NCBI GenBank assembly: GCA_022704885.1
Contig: JAKJFO010000090.1
Span: 1 to 15,535 of the forward strand
From: Candidatus Rifleibacteriota bacterium
GTDB taxonomy: Bacteria; Riflebacteria; Ozemobacteria; Ozemobacterales; Ozemobacteraceae
Length of the DNA stretch: 15,535 bases
Reading direction: 5' to 3'
Part shown: positions 4,499 to 12,322 of the stretch, piece by piece
Layout of the letters: every line of letters begins with the position of its first letter
How positions within the stretch are numbered: position 1 is the stretch's first letter
Program-made: the position numbers and the translations under genes
Notes under the pieces: model-generated
Told to the model about the DNA's origin: nothing
The model's input: only the letters and a program-made list of their open reading frames with translations
The model's database searches: none

Positions 4499-6108
4499 GG
4501 TTGCAGCTGTTTGAGGATGGCGAGATGGCTGTTTATGCCGCTGATTTTCATCTGGAACTTCAGACCCCAGTAATGAAAGAGGTTGAGCAGCATGAGAATG
4601 GCCAGGCAGACTATCGTGGTGACGAAAAGCCGTTTTTTTGGGTTTTCGGTAAGGCTTTTTGGCGGAAATAATGTGTTCAGCCGCAATATTAGAATTGTCA
4701 TGATCGATACTATGGCAAAAATTGCCAGTTCGAATCTGGTCTGACGGCTGGCCATGTCGGCGATTACCTGGGGCAGCCTGAGTCCTTCGGCGCCGAGTTT
4801 GCTGATCAGCCCGAAAGTCATTGACAGCTCATCCTGGGTGATCTGATGAATGATAATGGCGCCGATGGCAAAGAACCAGGCGTAGACCGTCTGTGGTGGT
4901 GCCTTTTCGATTTTGCCGAGGCGGTTGAGTTGCTGGTTGTTCCAGGTCAGCCAGAGGCCCATCAGGGTTGGCAGAACCATGAGTCGGGTATTACCCCAGG
5001 CCAGCGAGCTGATGAAACCCATGGAAAGGGCGGTTTTCTGAATGCTGGTGCGCGTCTTTTCGTGCGAAAGCAGTGTAACAGCTGAAATTATCAGAAAAAA
5101 CAGCGACAGCAATCTTTTATGTCCCGGGTCGGCAAGCAGCAGCAGTGCGACGCCGAGGCCAAGAAAGAACGCGAGCAGTATCAGGTCGCGTTTCGGGTCA
5201 GGCTTTTCGAGGTCTTCTTTCTGCATCAAATCTGCGAACTCTTGTTCATCAGAGGTTGGCGGCATGATGTCGAGCGTTTTAAGGCGAACTGTCGCGTATC
5301 TTGAGTGCTGGGCTATCGGCAGCAGTTCGGTGAGATTCGAGGGGCGCAGAATTCGAAGCAGATATACGCCGGAATCCTGCAAAGCAATGCTGTTGCTTTT
5401 AATCATTTCGGCAATATGGCTTTCAGCAAGTCTTGGCGCATACTTATGCAGCCCCTTTACAGCATTGGCGCGAATGCGGTTGTCAGAAGAAGTTGCGAAA
5501 TCAATAAGTTTGTCTTCGAGTTCGGGCCGGTCGTATTCGCAGAGCGATTCGAGGGCATTAGCGACGATTCGCGGGTCTTCGTTGTCGAGAAAATCTTCGA
5601 GCACATCGGGTATGCGGGGGTCGTCGATTCTACTGATGCAGCGAACAAGGTAAGAAACCTTGTATTCGTCTTTTTCTTCGAGAAGATATTCGAGAAGGGG
5701 CGTCGCGAGCGACCTGTCGCCGCTTTCGGTAAGTCTTTCCATGGCCTCAAAGACAACGTAGCGACTGCCCAGGCGCATTTTGTGCAGCAAAATCTGCTGC
5801 GTTGTCAGCTGTTCGCCCTCTTTCAGCTCAAGTTTGAAAGCTTTTTCTTCCTGTGAAGCTGACTCGATTTCGGGAAAGCACTCGAATAAATGATTGCGCG
5901 CTTTGCGGGCAAAATAGCGCACCTGTGTGTCGTGATGCACTACCGATTCGACGATCATGGGCATCAGCTGCCTGGCGAAATCGAGGTTCAACGAACTCTG
6001 CTGGCACAAAAAATCGAGGGCAAGCAGCTTTTCGTCGGCTCTTTCTGACTTGAGTGAGCCGACAAGAATTTCCTGCCAGTTCTGTGGTATTGAATTAGTG
6101 CTGCTCAT
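4495..6108 (-). CDS. HEAT-repeat protein with C-terminal multi-pass membrane domain
   Basis: This 537-aa protein is not recognisable as a named family. Residues 1 to about 290 are helical repeats of the HEAT/armadillo type, for example DPRIPDVLEDFLDNEDPRIVANALESL and SDNRIRANAVKGLHKYAPRLAESHI. The remainder has about six hydrophobic segments, near 307-325, 332-347, 359-385, 407-421, 459-475 and 491-507. The expected arrangement is a cytoplasmic protein-binding solenoid anchored to the inner membrane. HEAT repeats usually act as scaffolds, so a partner-binding role is inferred and no catalytic motif is visible. The gene stands alone, convergent with ftcD (stops overlapping in CTAG at 4495-4498) and divergent from kdsD. 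ATG 6108 has only a weak ribosome-binding site (AAGG about 14 nt upstream). Confidence 0.8.
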   Translation of the reverse strand: MSSTNSIPQNWQEILVGSLKSERADEKLLALDFLCQQSSLNLDFARQLMPMIVESVVHHDTQVRYFARKARNHLFECFPEIESASQEEKAFKLELKEGEQLTTQQILLHKMRLGSRYVVFEAMERLTESGDRSLATPLLEYLLEEKDEYKVSYLVRCISRIDDPRIPDVLEDFLDNEDPRIVANALESLCEYDRPELEDKLIDFATSSDNRIRANAVKGLHKYAPRLAESHIAEMIKSNSIALQDSGVYLLRILRPSNLTELLPIAQHSRYATVRLKTLDIMPPTSDEQEFADLMQKEDLEKPDPKRDLILLAFFLGLGVALLLLADPGHKRLLSLFFLIISAVTLLSHEKTRTSIQKTALSMGFISSLAWGNTRLMVLPTLMGLWLTWNNQQLNRLGKIEKAPPQTVYAWFFAIGAIIIHQITQDELSMTFGLISKLGAEGLRLPQVIADMASRQTRFELAIFAIVSIMTILILRLNTLFPPKSLTENPKKRLFVTTIVCLAILMLLNLFHYWGLKFQMKISGINSHLAILKQLQP

Positions 6109-6246
6109 AATTTTAGCTGGCCTTAAAGTATACCTTATCAGTCAGAAAATTGCGAAACAAATTGCGGCCGCGACTCAACGGCGGTATGCTTTGTGTTATC
6201 ATAGCGCGGCGCAGCAACGCTGCCAATTCATGCGAAGGTGCCCGAA
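6109..6246. promoter_or_regulatory. Divergent promoter region between the HEAT gene and kdsD
   Basis: This is a 138-bp spacer between divergent starts. On the minus strand TATACT (complement of 6127-6132) is a good -10, 18 nt from the HEAT-gene ATG, but lacks a clear -35. On the plus strand TATCAT (6197-6202) is the best -10 for kdsD, also without a strong -35. GAAGG at 6234-6238 is the ribosome-binding site that decides the kdsD start. Confidence 0.4.
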
Positions 6247-7212
6247 ATGAATCAGAATCCGCTTGTATCGGCAAAAAACATTCTCGATATAGAAATCAAA
6301 GCTTTACAGAAAGCCTCAGAAAATCTTGGTGATGAGCTGGTAAAAGCTGTCGACCTGATATTGACCAGTCCGGGTCGCATTATCGTCAGCGGAATGGGCA
6401 AATCAGGCCTGGTCGGCAAAAAGATATCTTCTACCCTGTCGAGTACCGGCACGGCTTCGTTTTTTCTGCACCCGGCCGAGGCTCTACATGGTGATCTGGG
6501 AATGATAAGAGAGCGTGATATCGCTCTGCTTCTCTCCAATTCTGGTGAAACCGAAGAAATGGTGCGGCTGATTCCGTTTCTGCGCCGGGTTGGCGCCGGT
6601 ATTATCGCAATGGTCGGCAACACCGATTCGACCATGGCACGCATGTCTGATGTCGTCATCAATGCAAGTGTTGAGCGTGAAGCCTGCCCGATGAATCTGG
6701 CGCCGACCAGTTCGACAACCGTGGCTATGGCTCTGGGCGACGCCCTTGCCGGCGCTCTGGTTGAGGCACGTGGTTTTAAAGAAAAAGATTTTGCCCGGCT
6801 GCATCCGTCTGGCAGCCTTGGTCGCCGTTTTCTTATCGTTCGTGATTTGATGCACGCCGGCGCCGCGGTGCCAAAAGTATCGCCAGAAACCATTTTGCGC
6901 GATGCCATTGTAAAAATGTCGCGCGGCGGTTTTGGTGCGCTGGTCGTCTGCTCGGTTGATGAACGCCTGCTCGGGGTCTTTACCGACGGTGACCTGCGTC
7001 GTTTCTTCGAGCGCAGCGACAGCTGCAATCTCGATGTGCCGATAAGCAAGGTCATGACTGCCAACCCACGCCACACTTTTCCCGATCGCCTGGCCATGGA
7101 AGCGCTCAAAAGCATGGAAGACAAGTCAATTACCTCATTGCCGGTTGTCGAGAACGACAAAGTCGTCGGCTTTCTGCATCTGCACGATATTCTGCGTGCC
7201 CGCCTCGTCTGA
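6247..7212 (+). CDS. kdsD: D-arabinose-5-phosphate isomerase (KdsD/KpsF/GutQ family)
   Basis: The enzyme interconverts D-ribulose 5-phosphate and D-arabinose 5-phosphate, the first committed step toward KDO for lipopolysaccharide inner core or capsule. The 321 residues carry an N-terminal SIS sugar-isomerase domain (about 30-175) with GMGKSG at 49-54, SNSGETEE at 97-104, REACPMNLAPT at 144-154 and LHPSGSLG at 185-192. Lys52, Glu104, Glu145 and His186 align by a constant offset of 7 with the E. coli KdsD active-site residues as I recall them. Two CBS domains fill residues 200-321. I chose ATG 6247 because GAAGG ends 8 nt upstream; an in-frame GTG at 6238 overlaps that site and is unlikely. No other KDO gene is adjacent. 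Its presence argues for a diderm host. Confidence 0.93.
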   Translation: MNQNPLVSAKNILDIEIKALQKASENLGDELVKAVDLILTSPGRIIVSGMGKSGLVGKKISSTLSSTGTASFFLHPAEALHGDLGMIRERDIALLLSNSGETEEMVRLIPFLRRVGAGIIAMVGNTDSTMARMSDVVINASVEREACPMNLAPTSSTTVAMALGDALAGALVEARGFKEKDFARLHPSGSLGRRFLIVRDLMHAGAAVPKVSPETILRDAIVKMSRGGFGALVVCSVDERLLGVFTDGDLRRFFERSDSCNLDVPISKVMTANPRHTFPDRLAMEALKSMEDKSITSLPVVENDKVVGFLHLHDILRARLV

Positions 7213-7236
7213 CCGGTGTTGTTGCCTTCGGTAAGA

Positions 7237-7247
7237 TTTTTGTAACC
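7237..7247 (+). promoter_or_regulatory. TTTTTGTAACC motif, possible ECF-sigma -35 element (copy 1)
   Basis: This 11-bp sequence sits 48 nt before the first pilin gene and is repeated exactly at 10097-10107, before the FecR-like gene. TGTAAC is the -35 core of some ECF sigma factors (for example Bacillus SigX). No clear shared -10 was found at a fixed distance, so the assignment is tentative. Confidence 0.35.
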
Positions 7248-7295
7248 AGGCGCCGGGGTGTGACAAGTTATAGTCAGGTTACCGGCGAGGTGAGT

Positions 7296-7712
7296 ATGAA
7301 TTCAAGAACTGGATTTGAGAGCCGAAACGGGCTTGGAATCATCGAGGTTCTGCTCGGCATGGTGCTGTTGTCGATCTGTCTGCTGCCATTGCTGCACCAC
7401 CTGACTGCTACCGGCCCGCTGATTCGCGAAGCCGCTGTTAAAGACGCTGCTGCAACCATAAATACCAGCTTTCTTGAGACTTACAGGAGCCAGCCTTATC
7501 AGCGGCTTAAGGTGTTGGCCGGCAATTCTGAGCTTACTGTGCCGGCGGCTTTGAGGGCTCAGTTGAGCACGAAGCTCGCGATTGTCGAGCTGGTTCCCGA
7601 CCGGCTGATAAGCATTACCGTGACTACCTCATTCATTGATTCTTCGCTGATGACTCAGTCTCTGGCCACGCTGGTCGCCAATCACCATCCGGTCAGCGGA
7701 GTCATGCAATGA
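7296..7712 (+). CDS. Prepilin-type minor pilin, GspI/PilV-like
   Basis: This 138-aa protein has a class III (prepilin peptidase) signal: a short charged leader ending RNG, cleavage predicted at Gly12|Leu13, then LGIIEVLLGMVLLSICLLPLL with Glu at +5. After cleavage and methylation such proteins are assembled through the N-terminal helix into a pilus or pseudopilus tip. The small C-terminal domain has no recognisable enzymatic motif. It is the first gene of a three-gene operon; its stop overlaps the next start (ATGA, 7709-7712), which suggests translational coupling. ATG 7296 is preferred for the purine-rich GAGGTGAG immediately upstream and the correct leader length; an in-frame GTG at 7260 would give an overlong leader. 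Confidence 0.85.
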   Translation: MNSRTGFESRNGLGIIEVLLGMVLLSICLLPLLHHLTATGPLIREAAVKDAAATINTSFLETYRSQPYQRLKVLAGNSELTVPAALRAQLSTKLAIVELVPDRLISITVTTSFIDSSLMTQSLATLVANHHPVSGVMQ

Positions 7713-8311
7713 AGCGCAAAGGCTTTACACTGACGGAAATCGCGGTCGCCGCCGCCCTGCTGGTGGCGTTGCTGCTCGTGCTGACACAGCTGTTTACTCT
7801 GGCGTCAACCTACATGAATTTTGGCATGACAAAGCTTGACCAGACGTCAAGTTTGCGTCTTGCCGTCGAAATGCTCAAAAACGACACAAGAGAAGCTGGT
7901 TCTGATATTACCGTTACAGATGCCGGCAGCACTCTTCGTATCGGCAGTTTTGCCACGGCAGCCGGTTTGCCGGTCTATGATAAAGATGGCATGCCTAAGC
8001 ACGGAGAGTATGTCGAATACCGTTATCAGGCGGCAGACAAAGCCTCGGTTCCGGGCATTCTTTATCGTAACGGGCGGGCACTGCTGAATGATGTAATGAA
8101 GGTAGAATTTGAGTTGAACCGCGATACAATCAACGATGCGCAACTGGTAAGGGTGATTGCGCGCATCGAGCAGCATTCACAGAAGGGCGAACCGGTTAAA
8201 ACCGTACTTCATCTGGCACCCCGGCATCTGGCAAGCTGGGTCAGAGACCCGTTCTGGGCTTCTGTCAGCAATGATCGCCGTTTTAAATATCAGTTCGGGA
8301 CTGAGCCATGA
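7709..8311 (+). CDS. Prepilin-type minor pilin, GspJ/PilW-like
   Basis: The 200-aa protein begins MKRKGFTLTEIAVAAALLVA, a textbook class III signal with cleavage at Gly5|Phe6 and Glu at +5, followed by a 20-residue hydrophobic helix. The following region (SLRLAVEMLKNDTREAGSDITV) and the length resemble PilW/GspJ minor (pseudo)pilins. It overlaps the upstream and downstream pilin genes by 4 bp each (ATGA), so the three products are probably made in fixed proportion and act as one tip or priming complex. I infer J-type rather than H-type from size and from its place between an I-like and a K-like gene. Confidence 0.82.
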   Translation: MKRKGFTLTEIAVAAALLVALLLVLTQLFTLASTYMNFGMTKLDQTSSLRLAVEMLKNDTREAGSDITVTDAGSTLRIGSFATAAGLPVYDKDGMPKHGEYVEYRYQAADKASVPGILYRNGRALLNDVMKVEFELNRDTINDAQLVRVIARIEQHSQKGEPVKTVLHLAPRHLASWVRDPFWASVSNDRRFKYQFGTEP

Positions 8312-9471
8312 AAGCAGCTGTATCATCGAATCGCAAGGCGCAGACCCTGGTGACTGTTATAATGGGATTGTCGGTGATTGTGCTGATTTTTATTTTTATG
8401 TTTTATAACCGTTATCGCGAATCTGCCTGGCTTTTAAAGCATTCACAGGATAACGAAGAAGCGTTCTTCGCAGCTGAGGGCGCAATAGAAGAGGCTGTAT
8501 TTCGACTGCGCCAGGGCGCCAATGTCGCCGGTTCGCCGTTTTATGACTTTCTGCGTGCAGGTGGTGCCGAAAAACTTGCTGTCGATCTTACTCACACACA
8601 GAATCTGCTGGTCTCGACCTTTGCCGACAGATTCAAAAAGGTTGCCGCTCAGCTCGAAGTTGTCGAACTCAGACCGATTGCAAAAGATCTGGTTGCTGCT
8701 TCGGCAGACCGTATCGGCCATATTCGAGTTTCGGCTCAGGCAACGGTTGGCGCCGGAACCGCAAACGTGTCGGCAGTTTTCCAGATAAGAATTCTTGATA
8801 TGGCTATTCCTGAGCCGCTGCGAAATTACGACATTGTCTTCAACCTCGATGAATCAATGATTGGTGCCATCTGGCAGAAAGACGGTTCTGTCGAAATAGA
8901 GCGCCTGACCCGCAGCGAAGTCATAACTGTAAGCAGAGACTGGCGCTACAGCCTGCTCGAAAACGGGCAGACTGTTGAGGCAACCGGTATTCCATTCGCT
9001 TCTGGCCGGGTCTGTCAGCAGTTTTCGAGCTGGCAGCAGATGATCGACTATCTCACCTGGGGCGATCAGGGCCTGTGCTTTTATGGTGACGTGATTTCTG
9101 CCGACCGGAATTCACTCAAATTGTCGAACGTCGATCTGCGCGGCTTTGGTCGTATATATTCAGTCAGAGCACCGATAAATCTTGATGGCATCAAAACAGA
9201 TGCAGATTCGCAACTGCTGTTCAGTATTCTGCAGAAGGGCGATATCGGCCTGAACCGACTGTTTGATACTGAAAAGACGAAACTGTCGTTCATGATTCCG
9301 CATGGTCGCCTTAAAATCAGCAAAGACAGTGGTTTCAAAGGTTTTGCCTATCTTCAGGGTGAGCATGCCTCTGAGAGTCGACAAAGTTTTCTTCCGGACC
9401 CAGCTTTAAAAAAGCGCCGGTCAATGGTCGTGATCAGCGGTCAGACAATACTCTGGCAGCACGGCAGGTAA
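8308..9471 (+). CDS. PilX/GspK-like pilus-tip protein
   Basis: This 387-aa protein has an N-terminal leader (SSNRKA) and membrane helix QTLVTVIMGLSVIVLIFIFMFY. The residue at +5 of the predicted Ala11|Gln12 cleavage is Thr rather than Glu, a substitution typical of GspK, the tip pseudopilin. The conserved amphipathic segment NEEAFFAAEGAIEEAVFRLRQGA after the helix is characteristic of PilX/GspK-type proteins. The C-terminal 200 residues are unlike anything I recognise. It is the last gene of the triad, with a 4-bp overlap upstream and 61 bp to the ECF sigma gene. The -1 Ala is unusual, since prepilin peptidases prefer Gly. Confidence 0.72.
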   Translation: MKAAVSSNRKAQTLVTVIMGLSVIVLIFIFMFYNRYRESAWLLKHSQDNEEAFFAAEGAIEEAVFRLRQGANVAGSPFYDFLRAGGAEKLAVDLTHTQNLLVSTFADRFKKVAAQLEVVELRPIAKDLVAASADRIGHIRVSAQATVGAGTANVSAVFQIRILDMAIPEPLRNYDIVFNLDESMIGAIWQKDGSVEIERLTRSEVITVSRDWRYSLLENGQTVEATGIPFASGRVCQQFSSWQQMIDYLTWGDQGLCFYGDVISADRNSLKLSNVDLRGFGRIYSVRAPINLDGIKTDADSQLLFSILQKGDIGLNRLFDTEKTKLSFMIPHGRLKISKDSGFKGFAYLQGEHASESRQSFLPDPALKKRRSMVVISGQTILWQHGR

Positions 9472-9479
9472 GCGAACGG

Positions 9480-9508
9480 TTTACAATTGATCGAGCGAGG
9501 CGTAAAGT
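9480..9508 (+). promoter_or_regulatory. Possible promoter for the ECF sigma gene
   Basis: TTTACA (9480-9485) and TAAAGT (9503-9508) are separated by 17 bp, 24 nt before the ATG. The match is moderate (one and two mismatches). It would allow expression of the sigma gene independent of the pilin operon. Confidence 0.3.
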
Positions 9509-9532
9509 GCTGATATCAGTGGCAGGAGAGAG

Positions 9533-10093
9533 ATGAATAACAGACCTGAAATCAATGACGTTGCAGCCGATGCTCTTCTGGTCAAAAAGATTCTGGCCGG
9601 GCACAGAGATGCTTTTGCCGATATCGTAAGGCGCTATCAGAACCGGATCTATGGTATGGCACTTCATTACACCCGCAATATCGAAGAAGCGCGCGACCTG
9701 ACGCAGGATGCACTGGTAGCGGTCTATAATAGCCTTGCCCGCTTCGATCAGACGCGTTCGCTGACCAACTGGGTGTTGAAAATAGCGGTCTATCATTGTT
9801 ATCAGTATCTGCGCAAGAGTCGCAGGCCGGCAAAAGTTCTCGACCTGCCGGCTGAATTTCCTGATCCGCTAGATGTTCAGGTCAGGGCAGAACAGCGCGA
9901 AAAAGTGCTCAAAGCTTTTGACGCGCTCGGCGACGATCTTAAAATGACGGTTTGGCTGCATTATTTTCTCGAGCGCAGCTGCAAAGAGATTGCCGATATT
10001 CTTGAGATTTCTCTCGAACTGGTTAAGGTAAGGCTTTTCAGAGCCAGAAAAATACTTGGCGAAAATCTTGGTTCGAATGGGTCTGATAAATGA
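9533..10093 (+). CDS. ECF-type RNA polymerase sigma factor
   Basis: The 186-aa protein has only sigma regions 2 and 4. Region 2 (about 25-95) contains YQNRIYGMALHYTRNIEEARDLTQDALVAVY and the -10 recognition part SLTNWVLKIAVYHCYQYLRK. Region 4 (about 125-177) carries the helix-turn-helix SCKEIADILEISLELVKVRLFRARKILGE. A short proline-containing linker (LDLPAEFPDPLD) joins them. ECF sigma factors redirect RNA polymerase to a small regulon and are held inactive by a cognate anti-sigma factor, here most likely the FecR-like protein downstream. AGGAGAG lies just before the ATG. Nothing in the sequence identifies the inducing signal. Candidate targets are the flanking pilin operon and its own anti-sigma gene, both preceded by TTTTTGTAACC. 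Confidence 0.93.
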   Translation: MNNRPEINDVAADALLVKKILAGHRDAFADIVRRYQNRIYGMALHYTRNIEEARDLTQDALVAVYNSLARFDQTRSLTNWVLKIAVYHCYQYLRKSRRPAKVLDLPAEFPDPLDVQVRAEQREKVLKAFDALGDDLKMTVWLHYFLERSCKEIADILEISLELVKVRLFRARKILGENLGSNGSDK

Positions 10094-10096
10094 TTT

Positions 10097-10107
10097 TTTT
10101 TGTAACC
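10097..10107 (+). promoter_or_regulatory. TTTTTGTAACC motif, possible ECF-sigma -35 element (copy 2)
   Basis: Identical to 7237-7247. It lies just after the sigma stop codon and 260 nt before the FecR-like gene. TGTAAC is followed after 16 bp by CGAA, loosely like an ECF -10 (CGAC/CGTC). The T-rich surroundings weaken the significance. Confidence 0.3.
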
Positions 10108-10225
10108 TTTTTTGGTAATGAGCGAAGTACTTTTATAGATAGTGGTTGTGAACTCAAGTTAAATAAACGAGCATTGAATTTTGTCGCGAGGCCTGAAGAC
10201 GGGTTTGCTTTTTCGTAAGCTTGTG

Positions 10226-10323
10226 AGCGAAGCGAATCGCTGGAGCACCCGGCAGCATCTATCCTGATGCTGCCAAGTATCGCTGACCTCCTGTCAGCAA
10301 AAAAGCATCCCGGCTGATGGCCG
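10226..10323 (+). other. Serial-hairpin leader upstream of the FecR-like gene
   Basis: Four hairpins follow one another in about 100 nt: agcga/tcgct (10226-10241), ggcagcatc/gatgctgcc with a perfect 9-bp stem (10251-10274), gctgac/gtcagc (10282-10298) and cggc/gccg (10311-10323). They are followed by about 40 nt of unstructured leader and AAGG 6 nt before the ATG. None is followed by a U-run, so they are not intrinsic terminators. They do not match a riboswitch class I can name. A structured 5' untranslated region or an intergenic palindrome cluster are the alternatives. Confidence 0.4.
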
Positions 10324-10366
10324 AAGCTTTTGTAGAAGTTGGGTTTGATCTGGATTAAGGTAAAAT

Positions 10367-11374
10367 ATGGAATACAAACCGGGCGAAAGCGAACTGTTCG
10401 ACTACATGGAGGGCAACCTGCCCGCCGAACAGCATGCTGCCGTAAAAAAATATCTCGAAGAGCACACAGACTGCCTGGCTGAACTTGAGGCCGCACAGTG
10501 TGGCGCCGAAACGTTAGCCAGATTCGAAGTCAATGCCGAGGTCGATCTGGTCGCCGATGTAATGCAGAAGATCGATGCATCGCCAGCACCTGCTTCTACC
10601 GGCTATATGCGCTACATTCTGCTGGCCGCCGGTGCGTTGCTTATCATCATCGCAGGGTTGTTGCTCAGTTCACCGGAAACCCGGGTGCAGACTCCTGCTC
10701 CTGTAGTCGTTCCAGTGATTCCGGAGCCGGAAGTTCCAGCTGTGCCGCCGGCAGTGATTGCGCATGCGCCTGAATCCGGTCAGTCCCCGGTAAAGGAGGA
10801 ACCGATTTCACCGGCTTATTCAGAAGTTTTTGAACTGGCGGCCGGCGCGTCACGCATCGTCGAGAACCAGAAGATCGGCACGATAAAACTGGCCGGGCCC
10901 GGCAGTTTTGTTGTCAGCGAAGATAACGTGCAGATTGCCCGCGGCCATGCTTTTTTTGAGATAAAGAAGCGTGAGAGCGCAAAGTCTTTTACCGTTTCGA
11001 CCGATGATGCTGAAATAATCGTTGTTGGAACCTCTTTCGGCGTGATTAAGGAATTGCAGAGCACTGAAGTAGTTCTGATACAGGGCCGTTTGCGCATAGA
11101 AGCTGCTGGCGCAAAGCATGATCTTGAGAGCTCCAACTCTGCGGTCATCTCAGGCGCAGCATACGCGGCCTCAAAAATATCCGCCCGGCAGTCAGCTTTC
11201 TGGGCAGATTTTCCCGCCAGTCTGAGCCGCTCGACAGCAGAGCCAGAGAACAATTCTGGAGTGAAAGTGCCTGATGAAACGAATGAGCACGATGCCGGGC
11301 AGAATGAGCCGTCAGCCCTTTCGCCCGGAGATTTGCTCAAGCAGATGAAGATAGAAGGCCCCAAGGAGGACTGA
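10367..11374 (+). CDS. FecR-domain transmembrane protein, putative anti-sigma factor
   Basis: This 335-aa, single-pass protein has an N-terminal cytoplasmic segment (1-80) resembling anti-sigma domains (FDYMEGNLPAEQHAAVKKYLEEHTDC). A membrane helix lies at 83-101, a proline-rich periplasmic stretch at 105-150, and a FecR-type domain at about 152-265. Its hallmark is FTVSTDDAEIIVVGTSFGV. The canonical HxxxCxxC zinc motif of many anti-sigma factors is not complete: His33, Cys36 and Cys45 are wrongly spaced. Position directly after the ECF sigma gene supports a sensor/anti-sigma role, passing a periplasmic signal to the sigma factor. The last codons encode the AAGGAGGA ribosome-binding site of the next gene, so the two are co-expressed. 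Confidence 0.82.
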   Translation: MEYKPGESELFDYMEGNLPAEQHAAVKKYLEEHTDCLAELEAAQCGAETLARFEVNAEVDLVADVMQKIDASPAPASTGYMRYILLAAGALLIIIAGLLLSSPETRVQTPAPVVVPVIPEPEVPAVPPAVIAHAPESGQSPVKEEPISPAYSEVFELAAGASRIVENQKIGTIKLAGPGSFVVSEDNVQIARGHAFFEIKKRESAKSFTVSTDDAEIIVVGTSFGVIKELQSTEVVLIQGRLRIEAAGAKHDLESSNSAVISGAAYAASKISARQSAFWADFPASLSRSTAEPENNSGVKVPDETNEHDAGQNEPSALSPGDLLKQMKIEGPKED

Positions 11375-11375
11375 T

Positions 11376-12293
11376 ATGATTTCATTGCGAAGACCCACGC
11401 GAGCCTTAGTGATTGCCTGTCTGCTGTTTCTGCTTACGAATACTGTTCTTCATGCCGGTTTGGCAGAGCAGATCGTGTCTGGAGTACAAACTGTCATACA
11501 GAAACTCACCGGCGGGGAAGCCGCTAAACTCACTTCTGACAAGCTGCGCGTTGCGGTTTACAATATCGCTTATGGCCGTGGAAATGACCGCGGTGGCCTC
11601 AACGAGGTCGGCGGCAAACCTCAGAATCTTTTAAGAGCGGCATGGCTGCTGAAGAATCAGAAGTTCGATATTGCCGGCTGCACCGAAATTTCGACCGCTG
11701 ATCTGCGCGGCGGTCTGTCTGATCAGCCGGCTCTGATTGGCATGCATTCCGGTCTTAAATACCGGGTTTATGGCGAAAATCACCGTTTTGGCCTGATCGT
11801 TATCGGTATGGGAAACGCCATTTTCTCAAGGTTTCCGATAGTCTGGAGCAAGAACCACAAGCTTTATCGCGCCAAAGAAGAGAATGAGCAGCGCGGCTGT
11901 CTCGAGGCCTTGATCGATCTGGGCGATAAAGGCAAAGTCAGAGTGTTCGTCACTCATCTCAGTTTGAGCAGTGCCGAATCAAATCTGCAGTTGCAACAAA
12001 TCATCAAGATCATTGCGAGTCGGTCGGAGCCTTCGATTCTGATGGGAGATTTCAACTCTCATCAAGGATCTGACAACATCAATTTAGTCAACCAGAGTAT
12101 GACTGATGCATCTGAAGATTCTGGCGGTACTTACTGGCCCAAATCATTTCAAGACAAGGGGCAGGGCTCAGAAAAGATCGATTTCATATATGTTAACAAA
12201 GGTCTCGCGAAAGAAGGCAAGAGCTGGGTGAGCGGCTTCAAAGAAGGTATCTCCGATCACGGCTGCGTCGGCGTCGTTTTAAAGCTGCCCTGA
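11376..12293 (+). CDS. Secreted endonuclease/exonuclease/phosphatase (EEP) family protein
   Basis: The 305-aa protein starts with a Sec signal peptide (RRPTRALVIACLLFLLTNTVLHAG, cleavage near residue 27). The rest is a DNase I-like EEP fold with the expected metal and catalytic positions: Asn63 (VAVYNIAYG), Glu104 (CTEI), His194 (VTHLSL), Asp225 and Asn227 (LMGDFNSH), Asp269 (IDFIYV) and Asp294-His295 (SDH). Such enzymes cleave phosphodiester or phosphomonoester bonds in DNA, RNA, phospholipids or inositol phosphates; the substrate cannot be read here. The strong AAGGAGGA site at 11363-11370, 5 nt from the start, lies inside the anti-sigma gene, placing this enzyme in the same transcript and probably in the sigma-controlled output. 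Confidence 0.9.
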   Translation: MISLRRPTRALVIACLLFLLTNTVLHAGLAEQIVSGVQTVIQKLTGGEAAKLTSDKLRVAVYNIAYGRGNDRGGLNEVGGKPQNLLRAAWLLKNQKFDIAGCTEISTADLRGGLSDQPALIGMHSGLKYRVYGENHRFGLIVIGMGNAIFSRFPIVWSKNHKLYRAKEENEQRGCLEALIDLGDKGKVRVFVTHLSLSSAESNLQLQQIIKIIASRSEPSILMGDFNSHQGSDNINLVNQSMTDASEDSGGTYWPKSFQDKGQGSEKIDFIYVNKGLAKEGKSWVSGFKEGISDHGCVGVVLKLP

Positions 12294-12322
12294 ATTTAGG
12301 TCTATGGCCAATAACAGAACGA

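Noticed and set aside
7212..7241. accg/cggt hairpin with a following T-run after kdsD as terminator
   Set aside because: The stem is only 4 bp with a 13-nt loop and the T-run is separated from it by several bases; too weak to call.
10282..10304. Hairpin followed by a homopolymer run as intrinsic terminator
   Set aside because: The run after the stem is A6 on the plus strand, and on the minus strand the required U-run is missing, so it does not work as a terminator in either direction.
10346..10357. tgatctggatta, resembling part of the TPP riboswitch core
   Set aside because: The other conserved TPP elements (CTGAGA and the P3/P4 region) are absent, and the following gene has nothing to do with thiamine.
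12294..12322. Bidirectional terminator between the EEP gene and the minus-strand pilin operon
   Set aside because: The 29-bp gap has no stable stem followed by a U-run on either strand.
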